Shown: piece after piece, positions 56,656-64,000 of the stretch
Position numbering within the stretch: position 1 is the first letter of the stretch
How the letters are laid out: each line of letters opens with the position of its first letter
From: G963676655 sp963676655
GTDB taxonomy: Bacteria; Verrucomicrobiota; Lentisphaeria; Victivallales; Victivallaceae
Reading direction: 5' to 3'
Length of the DNA: 64,000 nucleotides
Assembly: GCA_963676655.2 (NCBI GenBank)
Contig: CAXXKX010000002.1
Span: forward strand, 1,364,001-1,428,000
The notes under the pieces: model-generated
What the model saw: the letters and a program-made list of their open reading frames with translations, nothing else
The model's database searches: none
Told to the model about the DNA's origin: nothing
Translations under genes and position numbers: made by a program

Positions 56656-57576
56656 GTGGATAATTTTTATATAGCTGATATTTTTCGTTACATCAAGCAC
56701 GAAGACCTTCCTTTGTGGGTGGAATATGTTGAGGAGGGAGGGCACATTGAACGCTTGTTCCATGATCATGAGTTTTCCGAAATAGCGATTGTTTTGCATG
56801 GAAGTGCCATTCATCTTGCCGATGGGAAAGCTGAGAAAATCAGTGCTGGCGATGTCCTGCTGCTGCACCCGGGAGCATCACACGGCTATGACAAAACCGG
56901 TGACATGGAGTTGATAAATATCGTCTACGACTGGAAGAAACTGGCTATTCCTTTTCTTGACGGTTATTCGCTGCCGATGTTCTACACTTTTTTTCCGGTG
57001 GCCGGCAAGTCCGCGAAATGGAATTACGCCGCTCCGGTTATGAAGTTATCTACTGATGAGATGGCAGAAGTTTTAAAGATGATCAAACGTCTGGAAAACG
57101 AGTTGAGAAATTTTAAACCAGGAACCTTTTTTCTCAGTCTTGCGATGTTTATGGAAATAGTGGTAATGCTGGCCCGGCATGATGCCATCAAAACCTCAAA
57201 GCATCAATTTCGTTTCCAGATTGGCGAGACCCTGGAATACATAAACCGTAATTATCGGCGGAATATCGAAGTCAATGAACTTGTCGCGGTGTCTAAAATG
57301 TCGCGACGCAATCTTTTCCGTAAATTTAAGGAGTCAACCGGCTATACCCCGATTGAATATTTGCTGCAAATCAGGCTACAAAGAGCGATGGAGCTGTTGC
57401 GAAGCTCAATTATGAATGTAAATGAGATAGCTGAAGAATGCGGTTTTTGCGACAGCAACTACTTGTGCAAGCTGTTCCGTAAACATCTCAACATCAGTCC
57501 GCGCACGTTCCGCCTGTCTAATTCCTCAAAAAAGAATGAACCTGATATTCCGGAACAGCCCAATTGTACGGCGTGA
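56656..57576 (+). CDS. AraC-family transcriptional regulator
   Basis: About 306 residues from a GTG start with AAGGA 6 bases upstream. The N-terminal cupin (HDHEFSEIAIVLHGSAIHLADG, GDVLLLHPGASHGY) senses a sugar. The C-terminal double helix-turn-helix carries SKMSRRNLFRKFKESTGYTPIEY and the AraC signature NVNEIAEECGFCDSNYLCKLF, then KHLNISPRTFR. An earlier TTG at 56596 falls inside the promoter and is rejected. It is divergent from the glycosidase cluster 56533-44574 and is its likely activator. Confidence 0.9.
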   Translation: MDNFYIADIFRYIKHEDLPLWVEYVEEGGHIERLFHDHEFSEIAIVLHGSAIHLADGKAEKISAGDVLLLHPGASHGYDKTGDMELINIVYDWKKLAIPFLDGYSLPMFYTFFPVAGKSAKWNYAAPVMKLSTDEMAEVLKMIKRLENELRNFKPGTFFLSLAMFMEIVVMLARHDAIKTSKHQFRFQIGETLEYINRNYRRNIEVNELVAVSKMSRRNLFRKFKESTGYTPIEYLLQIRLQRAMELLRSSIMNVNEIAEECGFCDSNYLCKLFRKHLNISPRTFRLSNSSKKNEPDIPEQPNCTA

Positions 57577-57599
57577 ATTACAAGATTATTGATCGATCT

Positions 57600-58349
57600 T
57601 CATCTGTTGTGCGGCGCATTTGTCCAGCCGAAGATATAAATGTTTCCCGCAGTCGGGGCTAAGGAACTGTTCCAGTCTGTTTTCAGCCATTTAGCTGAAC
57701 CATCTCCTCGGAACACATTGACTCCTTTATAGAAATGGGAGCCGGTTTTCCCATCCTTTGGAACAAATGTAATGCATGACAACAAGGAATTCCGGGGTGT
57801 TCTTGTAAGTTTTACATCGGTTGGAGCCAGGTTGCCGAACGGCAATCCCAAGCCGGCATAGTAGCTTCCCGCCGCGTTGAAATTACCGGCGTACCAATAT
57901 TCCGGCAAGGTATAATTTCCCAGAATTAATCCTCCTGAATCCCATTTATAAAGAAAACCCGCATTTTTAAGACTGAAAGACCCTCCGGCAGAAACATTGG
58001 AATACGGCTCAGTACATCCCCAGAAAAGTTTGTAATCAGTCAGTTCGCCGGAATCATAGAGTAAACGCATCCCCATTCCTGTGTTCAACCAGTTTCCTGA
58101 AGTAGAATCACATACTGCGTATCGTGAATATTCACTAACTTTTTCCGCGTCTTTATTGCACGGCAAATACCCGTTTGAACTATTGACATATGAGAGTAAG
58201 GCTATTCCTACTTGTTTTTGATTTGACAGACAGCTGATTTGTTTTGCCTTTGAACGAGCATTTCCCAATGCCGGTAAGAGCATGCTTGCAAGGATAGCGA
58301 TGATCGCGATCACGACGAGCAATTCGATAAGGGTGAATTTCTTCTTCAT
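57600..58349 (-). CDS. Type II secretion pseudopilin-like protein
   Basis: The leader MKKK is followed by FTLIELLVVIAIIAI and LPALGNARSKAKQISCLSNQ. 249 residues. It diverges more from the other four: ALGNARSK replaces ALNxARxK, and the C-terminal signature is degenerate (SHFYKGVNVFRGDGSAKWL, still H-X9-DG-like). Convergent with the AraC gene, so separately transcribed; it has no hydrolase gene beside it on its own strand. It may be the last chromosomal gene before the integrated element. Confidence 0.88.
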   Translation of the reverse strand: MKKKFTLIELLVVIAIIAILASMLLPALGNARSKAKQISCLSNQKQVGIALLSYVNSSNGYLPCNKDAEKVSEYSRYAVCDSTSGNWLNTGMGMRLLYDSGELTDYKLFWGCTEPYSNVSAGGSFSLKNAGFLYKWDSGGLILGNYTLPEYWYAGNFNAAGSYYAGLGLPFGNLAPTDVKLTRTPRNSLLSCITFVPKDGKTGSHFYKGVNVFRGDGSAKWLKTDWNSSLAPTAGNIYIFGWTNAPHNR

Positions 58350-58663
58350 GATTTGTTTTCTCTTTCTTCTTTTTGCGTATATTTTTTAGAATGACAAATG
58401 CAGGTTTTACCCGCTCCTTAGACTTCTTTCGTTAGAAAAAGTCTATTCTAACGCAGGAAAGAAAAAAAAGTGAAAATGTTTTTGGGAGAATTCTTTGAAT
58501 CTTATGTACTTTAGGTGACCGCTGACATGATTTTGGAGCACGTGAGCCATAATGCATAAATGTGTTAAAAATGTGTAAATATTAGGTCTAATGAGCCAGA
58601 TAAAGCATATATGAGCATATAAAAGCTATAGATTAATATTGAGGTGGATTCTAGGCAAAAAAA
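58350..58663. other. AT-rich intergenic region with two alternative hairpins
   Basis: No gene is visible. Upstream of the pseudopilin gene two overlapping hairpins compete: CGTTAGAA/TTCTAACG (58430-58453) and AGACTT..TTTC/GAAA..AAGTCT (58420-58444). They share bases, so only one can form at a time. The rest up to the tRNA fragment shows nothing I can name. Confidence 0.4.
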
Positions 58664-58713
58664 TGGAGCCAGGTGTCAGAGTCGAACTGACGACCGGCTG
58701 ATTACAAATCAGC
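58664..58713 (-). tRNA. tRNA-Thr(TGT) 3' fragment, probable attachment site
   Basis: On the - strand this reads as the 3' part of a tRNA: anticodon arm GCTGA-TTTGTAA-TCAGC (anticodon TGT), variable region CGGTC, T-arm GTCAG-TTCGACT-CTGAC, acceptor strand ACCTGGC, discriminator T and encoded CCA. The D-arm and the 5' acceptor strand are absent; the sequence upstream is AT-rich and unrelated. A fragment beginning at the anticodon stem is typical of the displaced end left by tyrosine-recombinase integration into a tRNA gene. It is not a functional tRNA. Confidence 0.8.
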
Positions 58714-58796
58714 TGTAATAAGTATAAAAAATATAAAATAGTTTAAAAATAGTTCAATCTGCGTCTTGAATAGCTGTTTTGTGAGCGTATAGTTGC

Positions 58797-60161
58797 ATGT
58801 TTGAGCAAAATTATATCAGAGAACATATAATGGCCGTTAAAAAACAGAATACTACTCGTGGAGAGACAAAGTTTTATCATTACAGATTTATGTCCAGAGG
58901 CAAGCTGTACCAAGGCGTATGCAAAGGTTGTACTACGGAAAAAGCGGCCTTGAAGTATGAAAAGGATGTTAAAGAAAAGGTTAATGAGCTTGCAAAGCAG
59001 AAAAGTGTCAAGGCTTTGGTGGAAAACTTTCGACAGGAAATTACTGGGGGAAGTGATATCCTTTTGGCAAATACTTTTGAAGAATTCTTGAAAAAGCCGC
59101 GCAAAAAGCTGTTGTCAGACAAAAATCGGAAATATAAAGAAGCCTGTTGGCGTGATTTTGTTGCATTCCTTAATGATGGGTATCCGGATATCGAAAAACT
59201 TGCTGACGTCCGAAAGAGTCATGCGGAGGAATATATTCAGTATATCCGAGATAATGGACGGTTTGATAAATCTGTATCATTTAAAAAGGGTAATAAAGTC
59301 TCGACATATAAACAGAATGTAAAGAGCTTGTCTAATCGAAGCTGCAACGCATTTCAGATTGCCATAGCCGAGATATTTGATAAATTGCAGACCGATGCCG
59401 GACTTATAGAGAATCCATTTTCCAGTATACCTAAACTGAACAACGAAACAGAAAGTCGGGAAGCCTTTACCGAGGATGAATTGAAGCTGATTGCAGAAAA
59501 AGCAGATAACTTCATAAAGCCGATCTTTATCATTGGGATTGCAACAGCCTTACGCGAAGGAGACATTTGCACTCTTAAATGGTCAGAGGTTGATTTGAGT
59601 AAGAATCTGATAACACGGAAAATGGATAAAACGCGTCGTACTGTCGAAATTCCGATCTTACCGCCGTTAAGAGGCTTTCTAGTGGATCAGCAGGTTGTGT
59701 CCGGTAGCTACGAGTATGTTTTACCGGAACATGCCAGGATGTATTTATCAAATCAAAGCGGGATTACCTGGAGGGTAAAATCTTTTCTGGAATCAATCGG
59801 GATCAAGACTGTTAAAAAGGTGTCGGGCCGGAGTAGGGCGGTATCAATTAAAGATGTCCACAGCCTTCGTCATACTTTTTGTTATTACGCTGGTGTATAC
59901 GGGATTCCTTTCTTGGTGGTTAAAGATATTGTCGGACATGTATCGCCACAAATGACCGAGCTATATCAGAAACACGCCGACAATCGCGTTAAACGTGAAA
60001 AGCTAATGTTGATGCCGGACTTCATGGGATTGGATGCTCCTGAGTCTCCTCGCTTGGAATTTAACTCAGAAAGACAGGAGTTAATGAGCTTGATTGACAT
60101 CTTGCCAGATGAAAGTATTCCTGCGGCTGTACAAGCAATTAAAGTTTTATTACTAAAATAA
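58797..60161 (+). CDS. Tyrosine recombinase / integrase of an integrated element
   Basis: 454 residues. The full catalytic set is visible: R253 (ALREGD), H355-x2-R358 (VHSLRHTF), H381 (VGHVSP) and the nucleophile Y390 (MTELYQKH). The N-terminal half carries the SAM-like core-binding domain and a basic N-terminal arm. An ATG at 58830 (MAVKKQNTTRG) is an alternative start with a slightly better ribosome site. It lies 83 bp inside the tRNA-Thr fragment, the standard place for an integrase next to its attachment site. Codon use is more AT-rich than in the sugar clusters. Confidence 0.92.
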   Translation: MFEQNYIREHIMAVKKQNTTRGETKFYHYRFMSRGKLYQGVCKGCTTEKAALKYEKDVKEKVNELAKQKSVKALVENFRQEITGGSDILLANTFEEFLKKPRKKLLSDKNRKYKEACWRDFVAFLNDGYPDIEKLADVRKSHAEEYIQYIRDNGRFDKSVSFKKGNKVSTYKQNVKSLSNRSCNAFQIAIAEIFDKLQTDAGLIENPFSSIPKLNNETESREAFTEDELKLIAEKADNFIKPIFIIGIATALREGDICTLKWSEVDLSKNLITRKMDKTRRTVEIPILPPLRGFLVDQQVVSGSYEYVLPEHARMYLSNQSGITWRVKSFLESIGIKTVKKVSGRSRAVSIKDVHSLRHTFCYYAGVYGIPFLVVKDIVGHVSPQMTELYQKHADNRVKREKLMLMPDFMGLDAPESPRLEFNSERQELMSLIDILPDESIPAAVQAIKVLLLK

Positions 60162-60402
60162 CCAACAATGCAGATGCAACAAGACGATTCTCTCAGCCCC
60201 TTTGTATGCGATAACTCCTCCTCTTCGACGGTTTATACCGTAAATCATAACTCTCTCACGCTCTAAATTTCCGGCAGTGGGAAGACGGAGAACAATAAAC
60301 TTATGTAAGCAATTGACGGGTATACATCGGGAGAGGGATAGTTAACAGCCCATTGTTACCAGTTTACAGTTAAGAGGATCTGACGCTCCGGCGGCAGATT
60401 GA

Positions 60403-61101
60403 TTATTCGTCGGCTTTTTTGGCAATAGTTCCGGTCAGGATTATCTTTAAAGGGGCTATTTTTGCTGGGGTAATAAGTGGGAGGGTGATTTGAATGCGGA
60501 AAAATGAATCCTTGGGGTTGGGTTTAATGGTGATATTTAGTTGCCAGGTATTATTGTTGATGGCCGATAATGACGCATCGGCGCTTTGCGCCGGTGATAT
60601 TACCGGGATTCCCCATTTTGCTTTGTCAACTGTAGTTATTGTAAGGATGCGTTGTAGAGGCGCATCGGTGTTAACGGTTCCGAGATAAATGAACTCTGAC
60701 GGTTTAACTGCATAGAATTGTTGGGCTGTGCCGGATATTGTCAGGCTAAGAAAACGCGGAGTTTTCATGTCGGTGACAAAGTAGATTTTTTTTGTGAACT
60801 TTCCTTTTAATGAATCATTTTTAACAATAAGGGACACTTTGGCTTGCTGACCGGGAGGAATTATTTTTTGACTCAAATCTATTTTTGCACAGGCGCATGA
60901 CTTCATGATATTCTTGATCGTCAGGGGGGCTTTCGACTTGTTGACAATATATGTTTCAACCTTTCTTGTTTCATTGTATTTGAGAATTCCAAGGTCAATA
61001 GAGCTGTTTTTGATAAATATTGATGCGTATGAGTTATCACACAATAAGATTAAAAACAAAATAATCAGGGTTGTTGGATACTTGAAATTTTTGATTAGCA
61101 T
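60403..61101 (-). CDS. DUF1573-domain exported protein
   Basis: 232 residues. An N-terminal hydrophobic segment (TLIILFLILLCDNSYA) is a signal peptide or anchor. The DUF1573 domain follows: DLGILKYNETRKVETYIVNKSKAPLTI and the SCACAKIDLSQKIIPPGQQAKV block, with the conserved Cys pair. A second Ig-like beta domain makes up the C-terminal half. The function of DUF1573 is not established. It is divergent from the thioredoxin-CcdA fusion with only 60 bp between, so the two probably share control and a redox-related role. Confidence 0.8.
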   Translation of the reverse strand: MLIKNFKYPTTLIILFLILLCDNSYASIFIKNSSIDLGILKYNETRKVETYIVNKSKAPLTIKNIMKSCACAKIDLSQKIIPPGQQAKVSLIVKNDSLKGKFTKKIYFVTDMKTPRFLSLTISGTAQQFYAVKPSEFIYLGTVNTDAPLQRILTITTVDKAKWGIPVISPAQSADASLSAINNNTWQLNITIKPNPKDSFFRIQITLPLITPAKIAPLKIILTGTIAKKADE

Positions 61102-61161
61102 AATAGTTTAATGAAAAATAAGGTTTATCACACAAAATGGGGAACGGTTAAGATATAGTAC

Positions 61162-62292
61162 ATGAAACGCACTAAATCAATCTCGATAACTGCTTTTTTT
61201 CTTTTTTTTGCATGGCTTTGTTCTTTGTACGGCGAAGCCTTGAAGGTCAAGTTCTACTATCATAAAGATTGTCCGGTATGTAAAGAGATCGAGCATCTGG
61301 ACTTGCCGCGTCTGTGTGAGAAATACGGGGATAAGATTGATATCCTCAAATTAGACACAGGTATAGAGCAGAATTTTGTCCAATTACTTGCCGCCCTAGA
61401 CAAAGCCGGAATAACGAGCAATGCGACGGCTCACATATCTATTGGAAATAAGGTTTTATGCGGAAAAAACGATATTAGAAGCCAAATCGATGAAGTAATC
61501 GATCATAAGCTGGTGGTACAGGCAACTGGTTCCGAAGAGAAACAGCAAAACAACGCGCCGGTAAAAAACATTCAGTCAAAAATGACTATAGCTGTTATTA
61601 TTTGTGCCGGCTTGATAGACGGAATTAATCCCTGCGTCATATCAGCTTTGATTTTTTTGATGGGGGTATTGGCTATGTCGGGTATATCCGGCAGACGTTT
61701 GGCGGTCACCGGATTATGCTACTGTTTCGGGAGTTTTATTACTTATACTCTGATTGGGCTTGGGTTATTAACAGTGGTTCGTGAACTGAGTGCATTTTAT
61801 GGAGTACGTGCGATCATAAATAATGGGATCATAGTATTGTTGTTAATTTTTGCCGCCGTATCTATATGGGACGGGATAAGGTTTTACAGGACTCATAGCG
61901 GGAACAATGTTATTTTGAAACTGCCTAGGCGTTTGCAGGTTCTTATTCACCGTTGGATGAAAAAGGCAACGTCTGGACACCACTTGATTGTCGCAGCATT
62001 TTTTCTCGGTGGAGCTGTCACTTTAGTAGAGACGCTTTGCACCGGGCAGATTTATGTTCCGTCATTAGTGTATATGATGCGTCAGGATAAAGACTTTATC
62101 AGGTGTTTGTGTTTATTAATTGTCTATAACCTGATGTTCACATTACCTGTTGCCGGAGTTTTTTGTCTGATGCTGGCCGGGTTAAAATTAAGAAACACAA
62201 TAAATCTGGGCAAGCAAAGTATTGTATGGTCAAAATTTGCCATGGCGCTGTTTTTTATCACCTTAGCGGTGATAATGCTGGTTATGACTTGA
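61162..62292 (+). CDS. Thioredoxin-like domain fused to CcdA/DsbD-type membrane domain
   Basis: 376 residues. A signal/anchor segment is followed by a thioredoxin-like domain with C37-P-V-C40 (HKDCPVCKE). From residue about 140 there are six or so membrane helices of the DsbD-beta/CcdA type, including GLIDGINPCVISALIF with the conserved Pro-Cys and LVETLCTGQIYVPSL with the second Cys. Such proteins pass electrons from cytosolic thioredoxin to periplasmic targets. The order (thioredoxin at the N-terminus) differs from standard DsbD, in which the C-terminal domain is thioredoxin-like. Cargo of the integrated element. Confidence 0.82.
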   Translation: MKRTKSISITAFFLFFAWLCSLYGEALKVKFYYHKDCPVCKEIEHLDLPRLCEKYGDKIDILKLDTGIEQNFVQLLAALDKAGITSNATAHISIGNKVLCGKNDIRSQIDEVIDHKLVVQATGSEEKQQNNAPVKNIQSKMTIAVIICAGLIDGINPCVISALIFLMGVLAMSGISGRRLAVTGLCYCFGSFITYTLIGLGLLTVVRELSAFYGVRAIINNGIIVLLLIFAAVSIWDGIRFYRTHSGNNVILKLPRRLQVLIHRWMKKATSGHHLIVAAFFLGGAVTLVETLCTGQIYVPSLVYMMRQDKDFIRCLCLLIVYNLMFTLPVAGVFCLMLAGLKLRNTINLGKQSIVWSKFAMALFFITLAVIMLVMT

Positions 62293-62717
62293 AAACGGAT
62301 TGAGTTGTTGCAATACTTCCTACTTCCATGAATCTTGGACTATTTCGTATTTATTTTACTGGGATAAACTGCCGAATGTTGGGTTTTACATATAAATAAC
62401 AAAATTCTAACCCTTGCCGCTTGACAAAATTATATACAGTAATTATCTTATTAACAATTTTCGGACATTCTATGGAAAATGGGAGATATGGAGGGGCTCT
62501 TCTCAATAGATGCTTCTTTACAGGGGCTTTAAAGTTTTCTGAAAGTATTCCTGCTATCTATTATTTTTGTGTCTCAAGTAGTGATGTTTGTGATTATTGC
62601 AAATAATCTGCAATAAAGAGGGTCGTAGTTGCAGTTATTCAACATTGTTTTTGTATTTGCTGAAGTTGTCTGATTTTTTTATGTTGTAAGAATATACTCA
62701 AATTTACAGGAGGAGTT
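62293..62717. other. Intergenic region without a gene
   Basis: AT-rich, 425 bp. Apart from the promoter at 62421-62449 I see no RNA motif or repeat in it. A short reading frame of 61 codons here would begin inside the -35 element and is judged not real. Confidence 0.5.
62421..62449 (+). promoter_or_regulatory. Sigma70-type promoter, probably of the beta-helix protein gene
   Basis: TTGACA (62421-62426) and TATCTT (62444-62449) are 17 bases apart. The predicted leader to the ATG at 62718 would be about 260 bases, unusually long. Confidence 0.5.
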
Positions 62718-64000
62718 ATGAAAGTTAAGAGTCTGGTCTTTTTACTCAATGTTGTTTTGGCGATTCAATGTTTTGCAACGGATACTGATTCTGACGGTAT
62801 GACAGACGACTACGAGTCTTCGCAGGGATATAATCCTAATCTTTATACAAAAGTAATCTATGTCGACAATGCGAAAGCTGACGATACCGGGGACGGACTT
62901 AGTCTTGCTACGGCTAAAAAGACCATCAGCGCCGCGATTGCGTTGAAAGACACCAACCTGGAGAATGTCATTCTTGTGGCGGCGGGAACCTATACAGGTT
63001 CTTCCAATAAAAATATCAGCTTTGGCGGCTGCGATATAATCATGCGTGCGACTGCTGGTGCTGCAACCACCATTATCGACCTGGAAAACAGTGGGAATTT
63101 TCTTGCTTTGACCAACGGTGAAACTCTTGCCTCTCTTCTGGACGGTTTTACCATTAAAAACGGCCTGACTAACGATGGCGGGGCGCTTTATATTAATGAG
63201 GCGGATATGACTATAAAAAACTGTAATTTTGAAAACAATACCGGCACCAGCTACTCGGGAGCCTTGTCAATAGTTGAATCGCATATTAACGTGGACAATT
63301 GTAAATTCATTAAAAATTACTCTTCATGGGGCGGCGGGATTGCGTTCTATAAAGCGACTGCTAATATTACCAATAGTGAATTTACTGGTAACGGGTCTGA
63401 CGATGCCAGTGCAATAGTCATATACGATTGTAACGGCACTTTCAATATCAATAAATGCAAATTCATCCGTAATTATACAACTGGCAATGACGGAACTCTT
63501 TACATATTTCCGGCGTCTTCTACCACAACGGTTAATGTTACCAATAGTTTGTTTCTGGACAACCGGGCTTATACTAATACCGATATTTATTCTGATAGTG
63601 GTAATACTGTATATCTTAACATTAAAAATACGACCATGACCAGGAGTAAACACAATGCCGACAGGGTTTGCTATTTTAAATCCTACACGACAACAACAAT
63701 TGAAAACTGTATTATAAAAGGAACAATTATAGCTGACGGTCCCCTTACTGCTAATAATACCAACTGTTTGAACGATTTGAGCTCACATGGGACCGGTAAT
63801 ACGACTGTCGATCCTCAATTAACGGCTGACGGACACCTGAAATCCACTTCTCCCTGTATCAATGCCGGAACTTCGACCGGGGCTCCGGTTGATGATATAA
63901 ATGGAACTTCAAGGCCGGTCGGCGGTAGTGTCGATATGGGGTGTTACGAGTTCAATGATACCGACAGCGACGGCATGGATGATGCCTGGGAAACTGCATA
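62718..64000 (+). CDS. Secreted right-handed beta-helix protein with DxDxDG repeats (3' end outside window)
   Basis: Open to the right edge; at least 427 residues. A signal peptide (MKVKSLVFLLNVVLAIQCFA) is followed by DTDSDGMTDDYE, a thrombospondin-3-like calcium motif. Then comes a parallel beta-helix (about residues 45-390) with pectate-lyase/PbH1-type coils: DGFTIKNGLTNDGGALYI, MTIKNCNFENNTG, INVDNCKFIKNYSSWGGGI. It ends with CINAGTSTGAPVDDINGTSRP and MGCYEF, typical of PVC choice-of-anchor proteins. A second DTDSDGMDDAWE begins at the window end. Probably a surface adhesin or polysaccharide-binding protein. The ribosome site AGGAGG is strong. Confidence 0.85.
   Translation, partial: MKVKSLVFLLNVVLAIQCFATDTDSDGMTDDYESSQGYNPNLYTKVIYVDNAKADDTGDGLSLATAKKTISAAIALKDTNLENVILVAAGTYTGSSNKNISFGGCDIIMRATAGAATTIIDLENSGNFLALTNGETLASLLDGFTIKNGLTNDGGALYINEADMTIKNCNFENNTGTSYSGALSIVESHINVDNCKFIKNYSSWGGGIAFYKATANITNSEFTGNGSDDASAIVIYDCNGTFNINKCKFIRNYTTGNDGTLYIFPASSTTTVNVTNSLFLDNRAYTNTDIYSDSGNTVYLNIKNTTMTRSKHNADRVCYFKSYTTTTIENCIIKGTIIADGPLTANNTNCLNDLSSHGTGNTTVDPQLTADGHLKSTSPCINAGTSTGAPVDDINGTSRPVGGSVDMGCYEFNDTDSDGMDDAWETA

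Noticed and set aside
58664..58713. Intact tRNA gene
   Set aside because: The D-arm and 5' acceptor strand are missing; the sequence is cut at the anticodon stem.
62421..62606. 61-codon frame resembling a beta-helix fragment (GGALLN..FFTGAL)
   Set aside because: Its TTG start is the -35 of a good promoter, no ribosome site is present, and the similarity is too short to be meaningful.

Overview
The window most likely comes from the chromosome of a carbohydrate-degrading bacterium of the Lentisphaerota (Victivallis-like) or a close PVC relative. This is inferred from content, not from a marker gene. Five separate genes encode type II-secretion pseudopilins with an almost identical N-terminus (FTLIELLVVIAIIAI...), a hallmark expansion of Lentisphaerota. 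They sit among many large, poorly classified glycoside hydrolases (GHs), sialate O-acetylesterase-like esterases, Gfo/Idh/MocA oxidoreductases and sugar-type regulators. Intergenic regions carry several families of palindromic repeats, and one REP-associated (RAYT-type) transposase is present. No transporter gene was recognised.

Layout. (1) 1-9431, + strand: the end of one esterase-like gene, a complete sialate O-acetylesterase, a pseudopilin, a stand-alone laminin-G-like domain protein, a large multidomain secreted GH-like protein that starts with a paralogue of that domain, an ADP-ribosylglycohydrolase and a HAD hydrolase. (2) 9500-13650, + strand: two overlapping cytosolic GH-like proteins, then a cluster of palindromes. 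(3) 13962-17142, - strand: a MoxR-type AAA ATPase plus VWA protein pair (NorQ/CbbQ-NorD/CbbO type) with a clear promoter and an overlapping palindrome. (4) 17459-31329, - strand: a cluster headed by a GntR-LacI hybrid regulator, containing a GH38 alpha-mannosidase, two pseudopilins, two secreted hydrolases and three Gfo/Idh/MocA dehydrogenases. (5) 31330-31913: a non-coding block made almost wholly of hairpins. (6) 31914-34919: a LacZ-type GH2 beta-galactosidase, followed by the RAYT transposase.

(7) 36081-44400: a LacI regulator divergent from an eight-gene catabolic operon (two MDR dehydrogenases, an epimerase-like SDR, two classical SDRs, a Gfo/Idh/MocA protein, a type I 3-dehydroquinate-dehydratase-like enzyme with an altered active site, and a metallo-beta-lactamase-fold lactonase). 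This is the best candidate here for an undescribed pathway, perhaps for a cyclitol, carbasugar or modified sugar acid. (8) 44574-56533, - strand: a GH78 rhamnosidase-like enzyme, an SGNH esterase, a 1,324-residue secreted GH-like protein, a pseudopilin, another secreted GH-like protein and a GH42-like protein, divergent from an AraC regulator that probably controls at least the first of them. (9) 57600-58349: the fifth pseudopilin.

(10) 58664 to the end: a 50-bp 3' fragment of tRNA-Thr(TGT) followed 83 bp later by a tyrosine recombinase. This is the expected left junction of an integrated element. Its visible cargo is a DUF1573 protein, a thioredoxin-CcdA-type membrane fusion and the start of a secreted beta-helix protein with DxDxDG repeats. 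Each catabolic cluster thus has its own regulator, extracellular or cytosolic glycosidases, and oxidoreductases for the released sugars. The pseudopilins are interleaved with the secreted hydrolases.
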